A program made the position numbers and the translations under genes. From Aspidiotus rigidus (taxonomy: Eukaryota; Arthropoda; Insecta; Hemiptera; Diaspididae): a DNA stretch of 64,000 nt. Every line of letters starts with the position of its first letter. Position 1 is the first letter of the stretch. The notes below the pieces were generated by a model that did not search any database, had not been told where the DNA came from, and was given only the letters and a program-made list of their open reading frames with translations. The stretch spans positions 2,878,501-2,942,500 of the forward strand of contig JAVHKY010000026.1 in the NCBI GenBank assembly GCA_035079385.1. Reading direction: 5' to 3'. Below are positions 33,260 through 45,082 of this stretch, in pieces.

Positions 33260-34700
33260 TGAGGATTTTTTGAAAGAGTTTACCCAGATTGGACGTCAGG
33301 GCGATGGACGATACAATGAAAGAAGCCAAATATTTGAAAATATCTTCACCCTTCAAAAAAATAATGGAAAACAATGTTGAAAAAATAACATTAAGAAGGT
33401 AGAGCTGGTGAGAAGAAACATATTATATAATTGACTCACGAAAAAATTTTGAGGGGGTTTGAAGAGTGGAACACTTACACGCTAGAAATTTCCTCAAATA
33501 CAAATGTATATAATTTATTTAGCCATTAGACTGGCTCAATCTTCAAATTTTCACATGCTCGTAATGCCTTTAGGCTGGTTTGAAATTTGTAATGAATTTC
33601 ACCTCCTAGCCCATTTTCTTGATTTGCCTTCTTCCATCCGGGTGTCTAGGTACAATGACCTTGGAATATGGAAAAGTTTTGATCATTCGAGATATTCCAA
33701 CATTTTACCTCCTGAACTTTTTTCTTTCCTCCATCACTGCTACTACACGCCTACGTTTGCTATATAGCTATCCATACTTACTGGTGAAGGAGAATTCGAG
33801 TAACGACTTACCACCGCACTCATTTTATATTATAGGGTTTAGGGCCAATTATGGTGTTGAGTATTGATGGCTTCTATTCTCCGAATCTCAATTTGAGGAA
33901 CAAAATTATGTTGAAAACTTTCTTCTACGGGAAGAAGTTTGAGGTCTCCAACGATAAATAGTTAATTAATTGTATCATTTCGTTATTATGTGGCGCGCGA
34001 CTTGATAGTCTCGAATCCGACCCGTAATGGATCTACGATCACATGAAATCACGTATATTGAGTATTACCAACCGCATTCGGAAAGTGATCTCTCTCGTTA
34101 ATTGTCTTAGAAATGTCTGCGCAAAAGGAATTAGTGTAATACGCTATCCGTGCCTTTTCTTTCTCTACTTCCTAAACGTATACTCTCGAGTAGTGGCTGT
34201 CATTCATCACCTTTATTACCCAACATATCCACGTTGTAAATAATACGTTCGTTCTACACAGTAAACCGTATCGTGACAAATTAACGCGCAAGATTTTCAA
34301 CAACTATCGACTTAGTCGATGGAAAAATTTTTCGCGCCCATATGCACGCTCGAAATCAAAAATTTTTCGTAGATTGAAAAAGTTACGTGATCGACGACAA
34401 TCAGAAGACGATAGATATGTCATAGAGACGTAGGAACTTTTACTCGCAGTCGCAGATTGTCCAGTGAGAGTTGTTAACGGCCATCATCTTCAGCAGTGAC
34501 ATAACAATTGGATGTACGAGTCGTTTTTGGGAAGGGTTAGGAGAGCTTAATTGATTCCGAACGAAATCGATTGGTATACAGGTAGCACCCAACAGTCTAT
34601 CTTTGCGACGTCCAATAACCGTGTCGTTAGATTCGCCGGCAATATTACGTGTAGGATCTCCTGTCTCGTAATAAGTTATAGCCGGTCATGTGATTGAGCT
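33260..34700. other. No gene recognised
   Basis: Apparently single-copy sequence. Frames at 33504-33767 and 34043-34243 lack motifs and splice partners. The part from about 33980 has more CpG than its surroundings. Confidence 0.4.
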
Positions 34701-34715
34701 CGCGAGAGTGAGAGA

Positions 34716-34770
34716 GTAGTCAGTATAAATAAAGACGAACGTTTTTCTATTAATTCACATTAACGTTAGC
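34716..34770 (+). promoter_or_regulatory. Possible TATA-containing promoter
   Basis: GTCAGTATAAATAAAGACG near 34717-34735 contains TATAAATA in a CpG-containing region with no recognised repeat. A downstream ATG at about 34782 opens only a short frame (about 20 codons). No attached gene could be shown. Confidence 0.2.
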
Positions 34771-35579
34771 GCGGTAAGGCATGATTTCGCCGAGGACAAT
34801 GACCTTCTTATTATACGAGTATATACAGTGCAGTATTTGAGAGGAAAAAAAAAAAACACCTATAGGTACTAGATATATATTATAGTCTGTGGTACATGTA
34901 AGCAGTGAGAGCTGTACAATAAAAAAAATTTGTATTTAGTCTTTTGAGATCCTGTCTTGTTGTGTAGTTTCCACGTAGGTGCTGAAAAGAAATTCTTTGT
35001 AAGCACGTTTCAAAGAAGATATTCGCTCTATCGTCTCACTTTTTCTATCTACTGATCCAGTCTTCTGCACTTTTAATTCGATCATCTTTTCTTTTTCCAG
35101 CTACTTTGGAACATTCGTATACCAGCATAGAGTTTTAGGTACATACGCTACGATTGATTGGAGTCATTAATGAACGACGTGATTCTCTATTTTAGGAAGT
35201 ACCACTCTGAAGTGTCATCGATGAAAAATACGGTGAAATGCGTTCTTCTTTCCATTGTGTGGAATGATTTATTCCGGATTGATTGAAATATTAAAAAAAA
35301 ATCCTTTTAGTCAAGCGAATTATCGAATAATATATTCCGAGATAATGGAGTTATTTACATAATTTTGACTATAGTTATCAATCTTTGTAGGAAATGAAAA
35401 TTTTTCTGTGACCTGTACTATCCGGCTGAGTCTCAGTTTTTTTGCATAACTCCGTGAAGAGATCCACCCGTCTCACCGTCGTATAGAATAGGTTCTATAA
35501 TTCTAAGGGGGTGAACTGGATCGGGTTCGAGATTTCCTCGCTGAGGACATGCACCTGGTGAAAATGCATCAGGCAATGC
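34771..35579. other. No gene recognised
   Basis: AT-rich single-copy-looking DNA with no motif, repeat or frame worth reporting. Confidence 0.4.
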
Positions 35580-35960
35580 CCCGTCCATTTGAATCGAGGC
35601 TTTTGATATCATTTCAAGGTCGATTCGAAGTTGACCAGTTAACTTTTATAGACCACTAGATATTGACGTTCAGCGATTGATTTTGGAGAGGTGGACTCAA
35701 ATTCGACTACAGATTAACACCAAGTCAAAATCAGGTCAGTAAATCTGACTCCAAGTTGGCTGGATACCGACTTCGTATCGGTGTGCCGTTGATCATAAGT
35801 ACGAATTAATCTCGGGTCAATTCAAAATCAACCTGCGTACATTCCGAGAGCACCCGAAATGGACAACTAATCCTTGCAATAGAAGGATTGACTTCAGGTC
35901 AATTGAAAATTGGGAGAGTGGGCATAGACTTTAAATGAACGGGGAAAATGAGGTGATAAT
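35580..35960 (+). repeat. Degenerate TCGA-rich repeat
   Basis: Words such as AAGGTCGATTCGAAGTTGAC, TAGATATTGACG and GGTCAATTCAAAATCAACC recur about every 130 bp and match the 23090-23690 and 42760-43280 arrays, with more substitutions. Confidence 0.5.
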
Positions 35961-36811
35961 GTTGTCGTCATAATTTAACCCAATGTCGATCTCCTATCCT
36001 CTTATCGATCCCTTTGCCTGCTAGATAACGTGGGAAAACTTCCGGAGAGTCGAGTGACTGCATACCTGCTCAGGATGATGAGCAGCTCTCTTAGCTGCCG
36101 AGACCTCCGATCGTACAGTAAATCGCCCAGTTCTTTGAGTGGTGCCTCAGGGGTCGACATTTGTGCAACTTATTTAGAAAAAAAAATTTCTCTCCTATCT
36201 TGAAAAAAATGATATCAATTTGGACAAATTTGACAGTGTCCTGAAATGAGCCTGGACGTTTGTGCTCCTTTGAAAAATACTGTACACCTTTTTCTTTACA
36301 AAAGACTGTGTCCCATACCTAGGTCAAAGTGATATACCCTTGGTGACACTGATTTCAGTCAAATAAAGTCTAAAATAGTGTTAAAAAGTGTTGACATTTT
36401 TTGTGTTTTTAAAAAAGGGTCGAATTTTCAACCTCTCGTGGAGTGTTGAAAAAAGTATCAATAAAGTCTAAAATAAGCTAAATATTGGTAACAAATTATG
36501 CCTGGACGTTGCGATCAAGGGCGGGCGGGATGACTGACCACAGCATGACTCTCCGGCGTGGAGACGTGAGTGTGGCAAGCTTAGTCAGTCACTGCAAGAG
36601 ATTGGAGTCGATGACCCACCAAGAAAAGTTCCAAAGAAGTATGGAAGTAGGTGTTTCTGCATTTGCAGAAGAAGATGGGCACATAATGGAATAGGCAAAT
36701 GGGGAGTCACTGACGTACTCAACACTCGCGTACCACAAACTCTGCTGGTAAAAAACCGAGCACAGGGACATGAAGAGTACGGATATAAAGTCAGAAAAAG
36801 AAAAAAACGAC
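35961..36811. other. No gene recognised
   Basis: Unassigned. The 69-codon frame at 36485-36694 lacks any motif. Confidence 0.35.
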
Positions 36812-37020
36812 GGCTTCCTCAACGGTTAAACGAGGAACGCAGGGAACCTGTTTTATGAGTCAAATGGGATATGGTATTGAAAATTCAAGGAAGCCTAGAC
36901 CTAGATAAAGCTAGTATAAAGAAGGCTTCGGCCTACTATAAGCCTAGCGCTATAATATAGTTTGAGAGTCTAAATTTTTCTCAAATCTCCAGCTATATAA
37001 TATGATAGCTCGAGAGTTGA

Positions 37021-37665
37021 AAGGCTCTAGCCGGGTAAAGAGGGGAAAATGGCCTTGGTCGGAAAATGTTTCAAATGTCCGTCAAAATGTTGTCCCCAAT
37101 GAGAAAACTCGAAATCCGAAAAATTGGACCCATCCGTTCACCCACATGGGCTGCAGAGTGATTTTTAGGCCTAAAATCCAAATGGCTGTATCTCAGCCAG
37201 TAATGATCGCACAGCAATGAAACTTGAGGATATTTTAGTTGTATGTGAACGTTCATCCATGGTATTTTTTTCAAAAAAAACCATTCATATTTTCCCTAGT
37301 TTCTAGCTATACCAAAACTTCAAACTCGAATAAAAAAAAAATTGGGGGTGGGAGGCATCTGGGGAAAATCATTCATTTGAAGCGCCATACCCTCTACTAC
37401 AACATACATGAGTACCATAGTCCTCGGTGAGGTGCAACATTCCCAAAAAAATCGATATTTAATGAATTTCTGTGATTTTTCCATGAATAGCGGGGTTAAC
37501 GATGACTGCTACCGCAATAGACCGCGAGAAATCAATGGTCAATGTTGGAGGTGAAAAATACGCACTCCTCCATGAGATAAAATGGGAATGTTGATAGACC
37601 AAAAATATATTTTTAGTATTTCGTTTATCGATTTGGTCAATTCTTATGTAAACACGTAACCGATT
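37021..37665 (+). repeat. Left arm of a long inverted repeat (about 650 bp)
   Basis: Pairs with 38590-39245. For example, ATGGGCTGCAGAGTGATTTT (about 37147) mirrors AAAATCACTCTGCAGCCCAT (about 39101), and GGTCAATTCTTATGTAAACA mirrors TGTTTACATAAGAATTGACC. The arms are highly similar, so homogenisation or recent origin is likely. Confidence 0.9.
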
Positions 37666-37670
37666 AGGTG

Positions 37671-38587
37671 GAGTACGTTGGGTTGAGAAAAATATTTGAT
37701 AAATTCTCTAGTCGCTGGAACCGTCTGAAAATAGAAAAGAAGTGAGAAAATCCACTTTTTCACCCTGGAGGACCGTGAGTTTTGGTATTTTATTCATCAA
37801 ATAGGTCAGTTCCCGCGTAAACATGTTCGCCGAGTTTGAAAAAAATGGTCAAAAAATTCTCCAGTCGCTGGAACGTTCTGCAAATGAGAAAAATTAGAGA
37901 AAATCCACTTTTTCACCCTGGAGGACCGTGAGTTTTGGTATTTCATTCACCAATTCGTTCAATTCCTAAGTAAACATGAACGCCAAGTTTGAAAAAAATA
38001 GTCAAAACATTCTCCAGCCGCTGTAATGGTATGGAAATGACAATAAATCGGGGAAATCCACTTTTTCACCCTGGAAAATCGTGAGTTTTGGTTTTTCATT
38101 CCACAATTCGTTCAATTCTCATGTAAACAAGTCCGCTGAGTTTGAAAAAAATAGTCAAAAAATTCTCCAGTTTCTGGGATGCCCTGGAAATAGTAAAAAC
38201 TCCAGGTAATCCACTTTTCCAACATGGAAAACCGTGATTTTTCATATTCTGTTTATCAACAAGGTCAATTCATATGTAAATACATCCGTCGAGTTGGAAA
38301 AAAATAGTCAATAAATTCTCCAGTCGCTGGAACGATCTAGAAATAGTAACAAATCCAGAAAATCAACTTTTTCAACATAGAGAGCCCTAATTTTTGGTAT
38401 GTTGTTCATCAAAAAGGTCAAATCTTATGTTAACACTTCCGCCGAGTTTGAAAGAAATAGTCCGAAAATTCTTCAGTCGCTGGAATAGTCTCGAAATGAA
38501 AAATTGAAAATATCTGCTATTTGAACTTGGAGAATCGTGATTTTTATATTCTATCTATCAATAAGGTCAATTTTTGAGTATAACCAC
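37671..38587 (+). repeat. 153-bp tandem array, about 6 units
   Basis: CCACTTTTTCACCCTGGA and variants recur at about 37752, 37905, 38058, 38211, 38364 and near 38518, spaced 153 bp. Each unit also holds ATTCTCCAGTCGCTGGAAC and GTAAACA...CCGAGTTTGAAAAAAAT. It forms the loop between the inverted arms. Confidence 0.9.
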
Positions 38588-38589
38588 GT

Positions 38590-39245
38590 CCACCTGATCG
38601 GTGGACGTGTTTACATAAGAATTGACCAAATCGATAAACGAAATACTAAAAATATATTTTTGGTCTATCAACATTCTCATTTCATCTCATGGAGGAGTGC
38701 GTATTTTTCACCTCGAACATTGACCATTGATTTCTCGCGGTCTATTGCGGTAGCAGTCATAGTGAACCCCGCTATTCATGGAAAAATCATAGAAATTCAT
38801 TAAATATTGATTTTTTTGGGAATGTTGCACCTCACCGAGGACTATGGTACTCATGTATATTGTAGTAAAGGGTATGGCGCTTCAAATGAATGATTTTCCC
38901 CAGGTGCCTCCCACTCCCAATGTTTTTTTATTCGAGTTTGAAGTTTTGTTATAGCTAGAAACTAGGGAAAATATGAATGGTTATTTTTGAAAAAAATACC
39001 ATGGATGAACGTTCACATATACATACTAAAATGTCCTCAAGTTTCATTGCTGTGCGATCATTACTGGCTGAGATATAGCCATTTGGATTTTGGGCCTAAA
39101 AATCACTCTGCAGCCCATGTGGGTGAGCGGATGAGTCCAATTTTTCGGATTTCGAGTTTTCTCATTGGGGACAACATTTTGACGGACATTTGAAACATTT
39201 TCCGACCAAGGCCATTTCCCCCCCCCCCTTATCCGGCTAGAGCCT
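38590..39245 (-). repeat. Right arm of the long inverted repeat
   Basis: Reverse complement of 37021-37665 with few substitutions and an expanded C run near 39218-39228. Confidence 0.9.
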
Positions 39246-39260
39246 TTTTCCAGGTCCCTT

Positions 39261-39660
39261 TCATATCATATATAGCTCGAGAGTCGAAATTTTTCCAAGT
39301 CCCCTTCCTATCATATATAGCTGTAGAGTCGAAATTTTTCTAAGTCCCCCTCCTATCATATATAGCTCGAGAGTCGAAATTTTTCTAAGCCCCCCTCCTA
39401 TCATATATAGCTCGAGAGTCGAAATTTTTCTAAGCCCCCCTCCTATCATATATAGCTCGAGAGTCGAAATTTTTCTAAGCCCCCCTCCTATCATATATAG
39501 CTCGAGAGTCGAAATTTTTCCAAGTCTCCCTCCTATCATATATAGCTGTAGAGTCGAAATTTTTCTAAGTCCCCCTCCTATCATATATAGCTCGAGAGTC
39601 GAAATTTTTCTAAGCCCCCCTCCTATCATATATAGCTCGAGAGTCGAAATTTTTCCAAGT
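39261..39660 (-). repeat. 45-bp minisatellite, about 9 units
   Basis: Highly regular units, TCCTATCATATATAGCTCGA then GAGTCGAAATTTTTCTAAG and CCCCC. One variant, with TGTAGAG in place of TCGAGAG, appears at about 39323 and 39547, five units apart. The open frame through it is a period-of-three artefact. Confidence 0.9.
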
Positions 39661-39722
39661 TTTTTGCTTGACGGCGCACGGCAAATTTCTCAAAAAGCCC
39701 CCCATAAAACAGGTTACCTGTT

Positions 39723-41664
39723 AATATTCTAAATGGTTGACCTATTAGTCCCAATCTACAGAAAGGAAGGAGACTTGGGAAGATCTTAAGGGAGTTGGCT
39801 GAGTCGTTCGATTTAATACAAAAGCATTCTGTTTCATTGATATTTATAATCTGTTTGCAAATAGAATCAATAAAAATAGATAGACCAAGATAAAGAAGAG
39901 CAATTCGCTGATTTGTTCTCCTATTTGCAGAACAAATGCAGGGGTTGAATGTTTGTGAGTACGTAAAAGAGATAGAGAGAAAGGAGAATGAAAAAAACAA
40001 TGATACGAGTCTGCCATCGGCAACAATAAATTGGATGATGAGAATAACATTATGACATAACAATAATAAAAGTAATAAACAAAATGTGAGCTTATGACAG
40101 ATTATTATATGAATATATTTTAATACGGTCGTAATTTGCATAATTAGATTATTCTTATCGAAAGTGATGCATGAATTTGGTACAGATCTTATGGATTCAA
40201 TTGTATGCATGATCGTATTAATGAGTGTGCAGATGAAATATGTAAACCAAACTTAAAAGAATTACGTGCGTAATGCCAGTAAACATTATACTTGTGTGAG
40301 TGACACTGTGTATTTATGTAGAGGCTGGAAAATACTTTCACGCGGACGTACGTAACCTTACACCATTATTTAATATGATTCGACGACGACATCGCTTAAA
40401 TGCTGTATTAATGACTCGAATGGTAACGTGAGATAATTCGAAAATGCGGTCAACGTTGAGTATTTACTCAATTGAATATCGAGTAATCTCAACCGGATCG
40501 CTTTCGAATTTTACCTCAGCATAGAAATAATGATCCCGATTGATCTTCCTCGAACTATAACGTAGGGAAAGACGAGTTGAAACCATCATAGATAAAAGCG
40601 TTCAAATCTCTTTTTTGTTTTAAATGGCTCTACACTGATTTTTCTGAAGGCCTTCCTTTCGGATGCACGGAGAGCTTGAGTTTTTCTGAGCCTCGAGGGG
40701 CAGTGGCCATCGGCTATTTCTTCAAAAAAGTTCTTTACTGAGCTAACATTCGGTATCTTCCACTATCTCATGGAATCATTGTTCACGTTACTGCCCCCTT
40801 ATCCCGGAACCTCTACATGCAACTTTCCTTTACTCTTCTATTCCCATTTAATGTCTGAACGACCACCATTTTGCTTATCTTCTCTAGTACAGAATCATGT
40901 GCATACTTTCATCTTCCTGATATCCATTCTTACCTTTCGATACTTCAGATACTTCTACCCCTCTCTGATCTAACTGTAGGTATATGGAAAGAATGATGTA
41001 AAAGTAAACTTTGGAAGAAAGAGAATTCACGAGGATTCCAATGAGACCGAAATTTAGTCGATAATTCACAAGAATTAGTGGTATTTTAAAGTCGTATGTT
41101 ATTCGATATAGCTTACGTGTACGAAATATGTACAGGTACTGCGAAGAACGTTTGGAATCCGAGTGCTTATATTTTCCATTTACACTCGATTGATTCTTGC
41201 TAATATCGCATTTATGAATAACGAACGCGTACACGAAGTTTGTAACAATAACAAAAAGGTACAAAAATTTCAAACAAAAATAATTAAATTCGTGTCCAAT
41301 TTTCTAGAGAAATGGTGATCGAGAAGGCATCGATATCTACTTTGGTGGATTGTGTAACACACGACTAAGGAACGGCGAGTGCGCGTGCAGCACCGACACC
41401 CCATCTGTACCTGACAAGTCCTACGCTCGACTACTTAAGAAAAAAATTTGATTTAACGTTTACCATGTATAGCTCTGCATAGTGGAAATATTATTACAAC
41501 GGTTCTGCCTCTCTTCGATGGAGTGGACAAACAAAAAGTTTATTCGAGTGTCCACGCGCACGCATACATTCCTCTGCAATATATTGTCCTTTTAATTTTC
41601 AGTCTCTTTTGTCCTAATACAAGCTAAACACATGGTACCAGGTGTCGTACGCGCGGTACATAGA
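39723..41664. other. No gene recognised
   Basis: Apparently single-copy DNA. The 194-codon minus-strand frame at 39626-40210 runs into the minisatellite and is hydrophobic and Leu/Ile-rich without a family signature. The 129-codon frame at 40884-41273 (-) is likewise unsupported. Confidence 0.35.
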
Positions 41665-41910
41665 TTATTTTATTTTCAGGTCGGGGTCCTCTCGCCACAG
41701 TTCAAAAAAAAAACGTGTGTAGAGAGGTCCGAGTAGGCGTCGCGTGTTGAATATTCGATCAACTCCGAAATGAACGGCGAATATTAATAACGAACAGATT
41801 CTGAACAAAAGTTGCACTACGTCGTCCACAATTATGGAGGAGCCCGGATCATGCCGCCGCCCTGACCGCATGCGTTTGACACGATGTTGAAATATTTCAA
41901 CCAGATTCAT
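41665..41910 (-). CDS. Candidate small protein or last coding exon (81 aa), unknown
   Basis: A minus-strand ATG at 41910-41908 follows shortly after a good acceptor-like sequence (CACACGTTTTGTCAG, ending near 41925). The frame runs to a stop at 41667-41665. The product is basic at first (HRVKRMRSGRRHDPGSS), then has a hydrophobic stretch (VVQLLFRICSLLIFAVHFGV), and ends acidic. Local GC and CpG are higher than in the surroundings, as expected for exons or promoters here. The frame is open further upstream to 42108, but that part is Arg-rich without character. Not recognised; could be chance. Confidence 0.3.
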   Translation of the reverse strand: MNLVEIFQHRVKRMRSGRRHDPGSSIIVDDVVQLLFRICSLLIFAVHFGVDRIFNTRRLLGPLYTRFFFELWREDPDLKIK

Positions 41911-42199
41911 GATAATCGGGCTGACAAAACGTGTGGCGGAAAGATACGTTGGAGTGGATCGCCACGCCGATTGTATGGGTGAGTTGACAAATTTATTAAT
42001 TTTCGATTTTTTGAATGAGCATCGTCGGCGAATGCGTGCTCCCGCATGCGTTGCACGAAATTTCCGTGTTTCGCGTGGACGAGAGAACCGGGTCTCGAAT
42101 GCCGACACACGTTGGTGTGAAACGATCGCAACAAATGAAAAACTCTTGGAGGCTTATACTCGAATATATCGCGCTACAACTCATTATCTGTAATTAAAT

Positions 42200-42755
42200 C
42201 AATTTCGATGTTGAATAAGAATCGACCTGCTTGCGATGTTAAGTGGGACGTAGGACAACCTCTTGCTTACGATAGCAACTACTCAATGCCAGTAGCAGTG
42301 GTCGGTATGTGAAACATCGCTTCTCGTGAACACACCGAAAGCCCAGGAGAATGGTGCATTTTTCTTGTATCAATCGATAGAGTTTATGACTGCTGTTGGG
42401 GTGACGGTTGTAGGGGGCCTTTAGATGCATATTAGATTTCATAGCATTGTAAACATTATGTCGTACCTATGGACCTCCTACATTAGCTGGACCTGTCTTC
42501 CATGCACTATCAAGAATTATCGACCCCGGGACTAGGGCTCAAAGAGATGGAAGAGGGTGTGAAGTCATCAGTACGTCACGTCATTATGAGATTTTGGTTA
42601 GAGCGCAGAGAAGGAGCTACACAGCTAGAAAGTAAGTCCACCTTCGAGTGTTTACCTATCCTGTCATCTACTTTATAGAGGTCGGTCATTAAACAATGTA
42701 CAGTCTTGGTCGATATATGGTTGAAAGCGACCATATGTCGATGTCTACATAAGGT
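42200..42755. other. No gene recognised
   Basis: Single-copy-looking sequence with no motif seen. Confidence 0.35.
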
Positions 42756-42759
42756 CGAA

Positions 42760-43280
42760 TCGTCAACCCCTTCATTTCGCTTTACTTGCTACGTCGATTT
42801 CGAGTCGACTTCTCCAAACTTTTCTATCGACCTGAAATCGACTGTTCTGTTGGGACGATTTCAACCCGATTTGTAGTTTTCTGATGGTAACGTGCGCCAG
42901 TCGATTTTGAATGAACCTTAAATTGATATCGATTTGGAGTCGTTTTTTAGTCGATTTCTCCAAATTCTTCGATTGACCTGAAATCAACTGTTATGTTGAG
43001 TCGACTGTAGTTCTCTGGAAATATGCCGTGGTCGACTTTAAATCGACGTCGATCTGGAGTTGGTTTTGAGTCGACTTCTTCCAATTTTTCTATTGACCTG
43101 CAATCGACTATTCTGTGGGGTCGATTTATAGTTCTCTGACGATGGTTCCCTAGTCGACTTCGGATCAACATCATATCGGCGTCGATCTGGAGTCGATTTC
43201 GAGTCGAAGTCTCCAAATTCTTTTATCAACCTGAAATTGACTGCTCTGTTGAGTCCGTTTCGAGTGGTTTGTAGTTTTCT
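42760..43280 (-). repeat. TCGA-rich tandem repeat, about 131-bp unit, about 4 units
   Basis: GAGTCGACTTCTCCAAACTT and variants recur near 42801, 42938, 43070 and 43201, each followed by CTATCGACCTGAAATCGACT and a TTTATAGTTCTCTG-like spacer. Inverted relative of the array at 23090-23690. Confidence 0.8.
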
Positions 43281-43286
43281 GGTAAG

Positions 43287-43975
43287 GGGTCCGGACGTTT
43301 CGGCGCGACCATTTCGGTGCCATCTCCTCGGTGCCGGCAGTTTTTCGGCGCGAGATAATCTTAGGACGTTTCGGCACGAAAAAAGATAGAATGAACAACG
43401 CTTCACCAGCGCCTTTCCGCATACAAGGTCTGCAAAGTGAGCATCTTTTCGATCGAGATTTATGATTACAACGACAAACTATTTTCCTCTGTTTGACGGG
43501 CAAGTAAAGCCCGTATCAACGATAACGCTAGCCTCAATTATCAAGAGAACCGAAAACTGACTGTGGTCTATCTTCTGTTACTCACGCCTTGAGAAGGATA
43601 TCGATTGAGCTAGTCACAGCTGGTCCCCTAAGGTGGAGGGGAATTGAGGTAAGAGTCGGATACTATTCTGATGTTGGTTATGATTATTCTGAAGTTTAGA
43701 TTTAGTCAAGACGTTTCGTTAAAGTACGAACTTTTGTCTCAAGTCTCATCCACCTTCGTAGAGCCGTGTCAATTTGTTATGAAGTTTTATGTTTAGGTTC
43801 GTGTGTTGCTGCTTGTATGTCTCTACTCTTACCTTGCTATCACATAAAATTAACATTAAACTTTTCTGGCCTTTTCAAATTTCTTTTAAGTCATACTAAA
43901 AATAATTTTCCTTTCGCGAAAAAAATCCAGAAAAGTTCTTGTGCCGAAACGACCACGCCGAAACGTCCGTGACCC
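43287..43975. mobile_element. Inverted-repeat element with GGACGTTTCGGCG ends (about 690 bp)
   Basis: The left end GGGTCCGGACGTTTCGGCG corresponds to the inverted right end GGGTCACGGACGTTTCGGCG (43975 downward). Sub-terminal TTTCGGCGCGA/TTTCGGCACGA words repeat at the left. The interior has no transposase. The flanking duplication is unclear, so the superfamily is not assigned. Confidence 0.65.
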
Positions 43976-44046
43976 GTGAGTGGAAGGAAAGTACGTTGGT
44001 CCCACCGGGGAAAACGACGGTCTGTTGGCAGCGGATCACTGCGAGC

Positions 44047-44108
44047 CAAAACATACCTTCTCGAGCTAGTTTGAAAAGGGTAAGTGTATGGATGTGTTCC
44101 CACGTTTC
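44047..44108. repeat. Short dispersed sequence, inverted copy at 45903-45965
   Basis: ACCTTCTCGAGCTAGTTTGA then AAAGGGTAAGTG...GGTGTGTTCCC-type sequence matches the reverse complement of 45903-45965 with several substitutions. The two copies flank the minisatellite and hAT cluster. Confidence 0.6.
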
Positions 44109-44373
44109 TTTGTGAGCCCAAGCGTAATGCCTTCCTAGTTGAAAAAATATGAGTGACTTGGAGGAAAAATTTTCAAACATAATCTCGAGCATGATTTTTT
44201 CTGGACGCCATTTTTCTATTCTTTTTCCTTAAAAACGTTATCTTAATTTCAACTACATTATTATTTTTTCCAATAATGTTATTTTAATTTCAACTATGTT
44301 AATATTTTTCAAGATCTTGTGAAGACGTGTCTTACTCAAAGTTTTTGTTCATCTTCTTCTTTCTGTGGTTCTT

Positions 44374-45000
44374 TTTTAGCGGGGAATCCGCTATCCCTTT
44401 TTGTTGAGGGTACTTTCAGGAAATTTCCGTCCGCGAGCACGAGTGTGGGCGCGAGCGAGGTTGATGGCGTCACTAGGTTGATGACGTCACGGAGAGGGGA
44501 GGAGACTTTGAAAAATTTTGACCTACTAACCATTTATGATAGGAGGGGGACTTGAAAAAATTTCAACCCTCTAGCCATATATGATAGGAAGGAGACTTAG
44601 AAAAATTCCGACCTCCGAGATATGTATGATAGGAGGGGGACTTGGAAAAATTTTGACTCTCGAGCTATATATGATAGGAGGAGGACTTTAAAAAAATATA
44701 TGGCTAGAGGGTCGAAATTTGTCCAAGTCCCCTTGCTATCATATATGGCTACAGCGTACGGCGCACGGCAAACTTCTTAAAAAAACACCCATAAAACAGG
44801 TTTGCTGTTCAAATTTTCACTGCTGAGCTATATATGACAGGAGGGGGACTTGAACAAATCGACGGCTTCCTTGAAATTGCAGCGCGTTCAAGTTATCACG
44901 TCATTATTTTCGGGACTTGGAAAAACTTCAGGCTCCAAGATTTATATGATAGGAGGGGGATTCAGAACAGCGGGTTCCCCGCTGCCATTGCAGTCCTGCA
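44374..45000. mobile_element. Rearranged copies of the minisatellite element family
   Basis: TTTAGCGGGGAATCCGCT followed by GTTGAGGGTACTTTCAGGAA (44376-44425) matches, inverted, a block at 52605-52655. Then come four 45-bp units in plus orientation (44511-44690), one in minus (44696-44745), GCGCACGGCAAACTTC and CATAAAACAGGTTTGCTGTT (the left end inverted, about 44798), and a segment (44854-45000, GACGGCTTCCTTGAAATTGC then AGCGGGTTCCCCGCTGCC) that is inverted at 63765-63905. This is at least two fused or internally inverted copies. Confidence 0.65.
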
Positions 45001-45082
45001 ATGACATCTAATTTTTTGGTCTTCTTTTCTTTTCTTTTCAATGGTTGTTCAGCTTCTTGTAAATCATTTTTTTTCTCATCAC

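Larger units (their letters stand above)
36812..39722 (-). mobile_element. Long composite form of the GGGAACCTGTTTTATG family (about 2.9 kb)
   Basis: Read on the minus strand, the left end of the family lies at 39722-39660 (CATAAAACAGGTTACC at 39703-39718, one base different from the compact copy's end) and the right end at 36857-36812 (GGGAACCTGTTTTATG at 36842-36857, plus the TTAAACGAGGAACGC module). Between them lie, in window order, a pair of inverted arms (37021-37665 and 38590-39245), a 153-bp tandem array as spacer (37671-38587) and the 45-bp minisatellite (39261-39660). It has no transposase frame, so it is non-autonomous. Confidence 0.8.

Noticed and set aside
39261..39629. 122-residue repeat protein (MIGGGLRKISTLELY repeats) and its relative at 4840-5028
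   Set aside because: The frame is open only because the minisatellite unit is 45 bp, divisible by three. No start context, splice site or unique sequence is attached.
39844..40050. Secreted-protein-like frame (MLFSSSNLLLPMADSYHCFF)
   Set aside because: No splice support, overlaps another open frame, and composition fits AT-rich noncoding DNA.
39626..40210. 194-codon hydrophobic frame on the minus strand
   Set aside because: Its C-terminal part runs into the conserved transposon end and minisatellite, and the rest is AT-driven Leu/Ile/Ser without motif.
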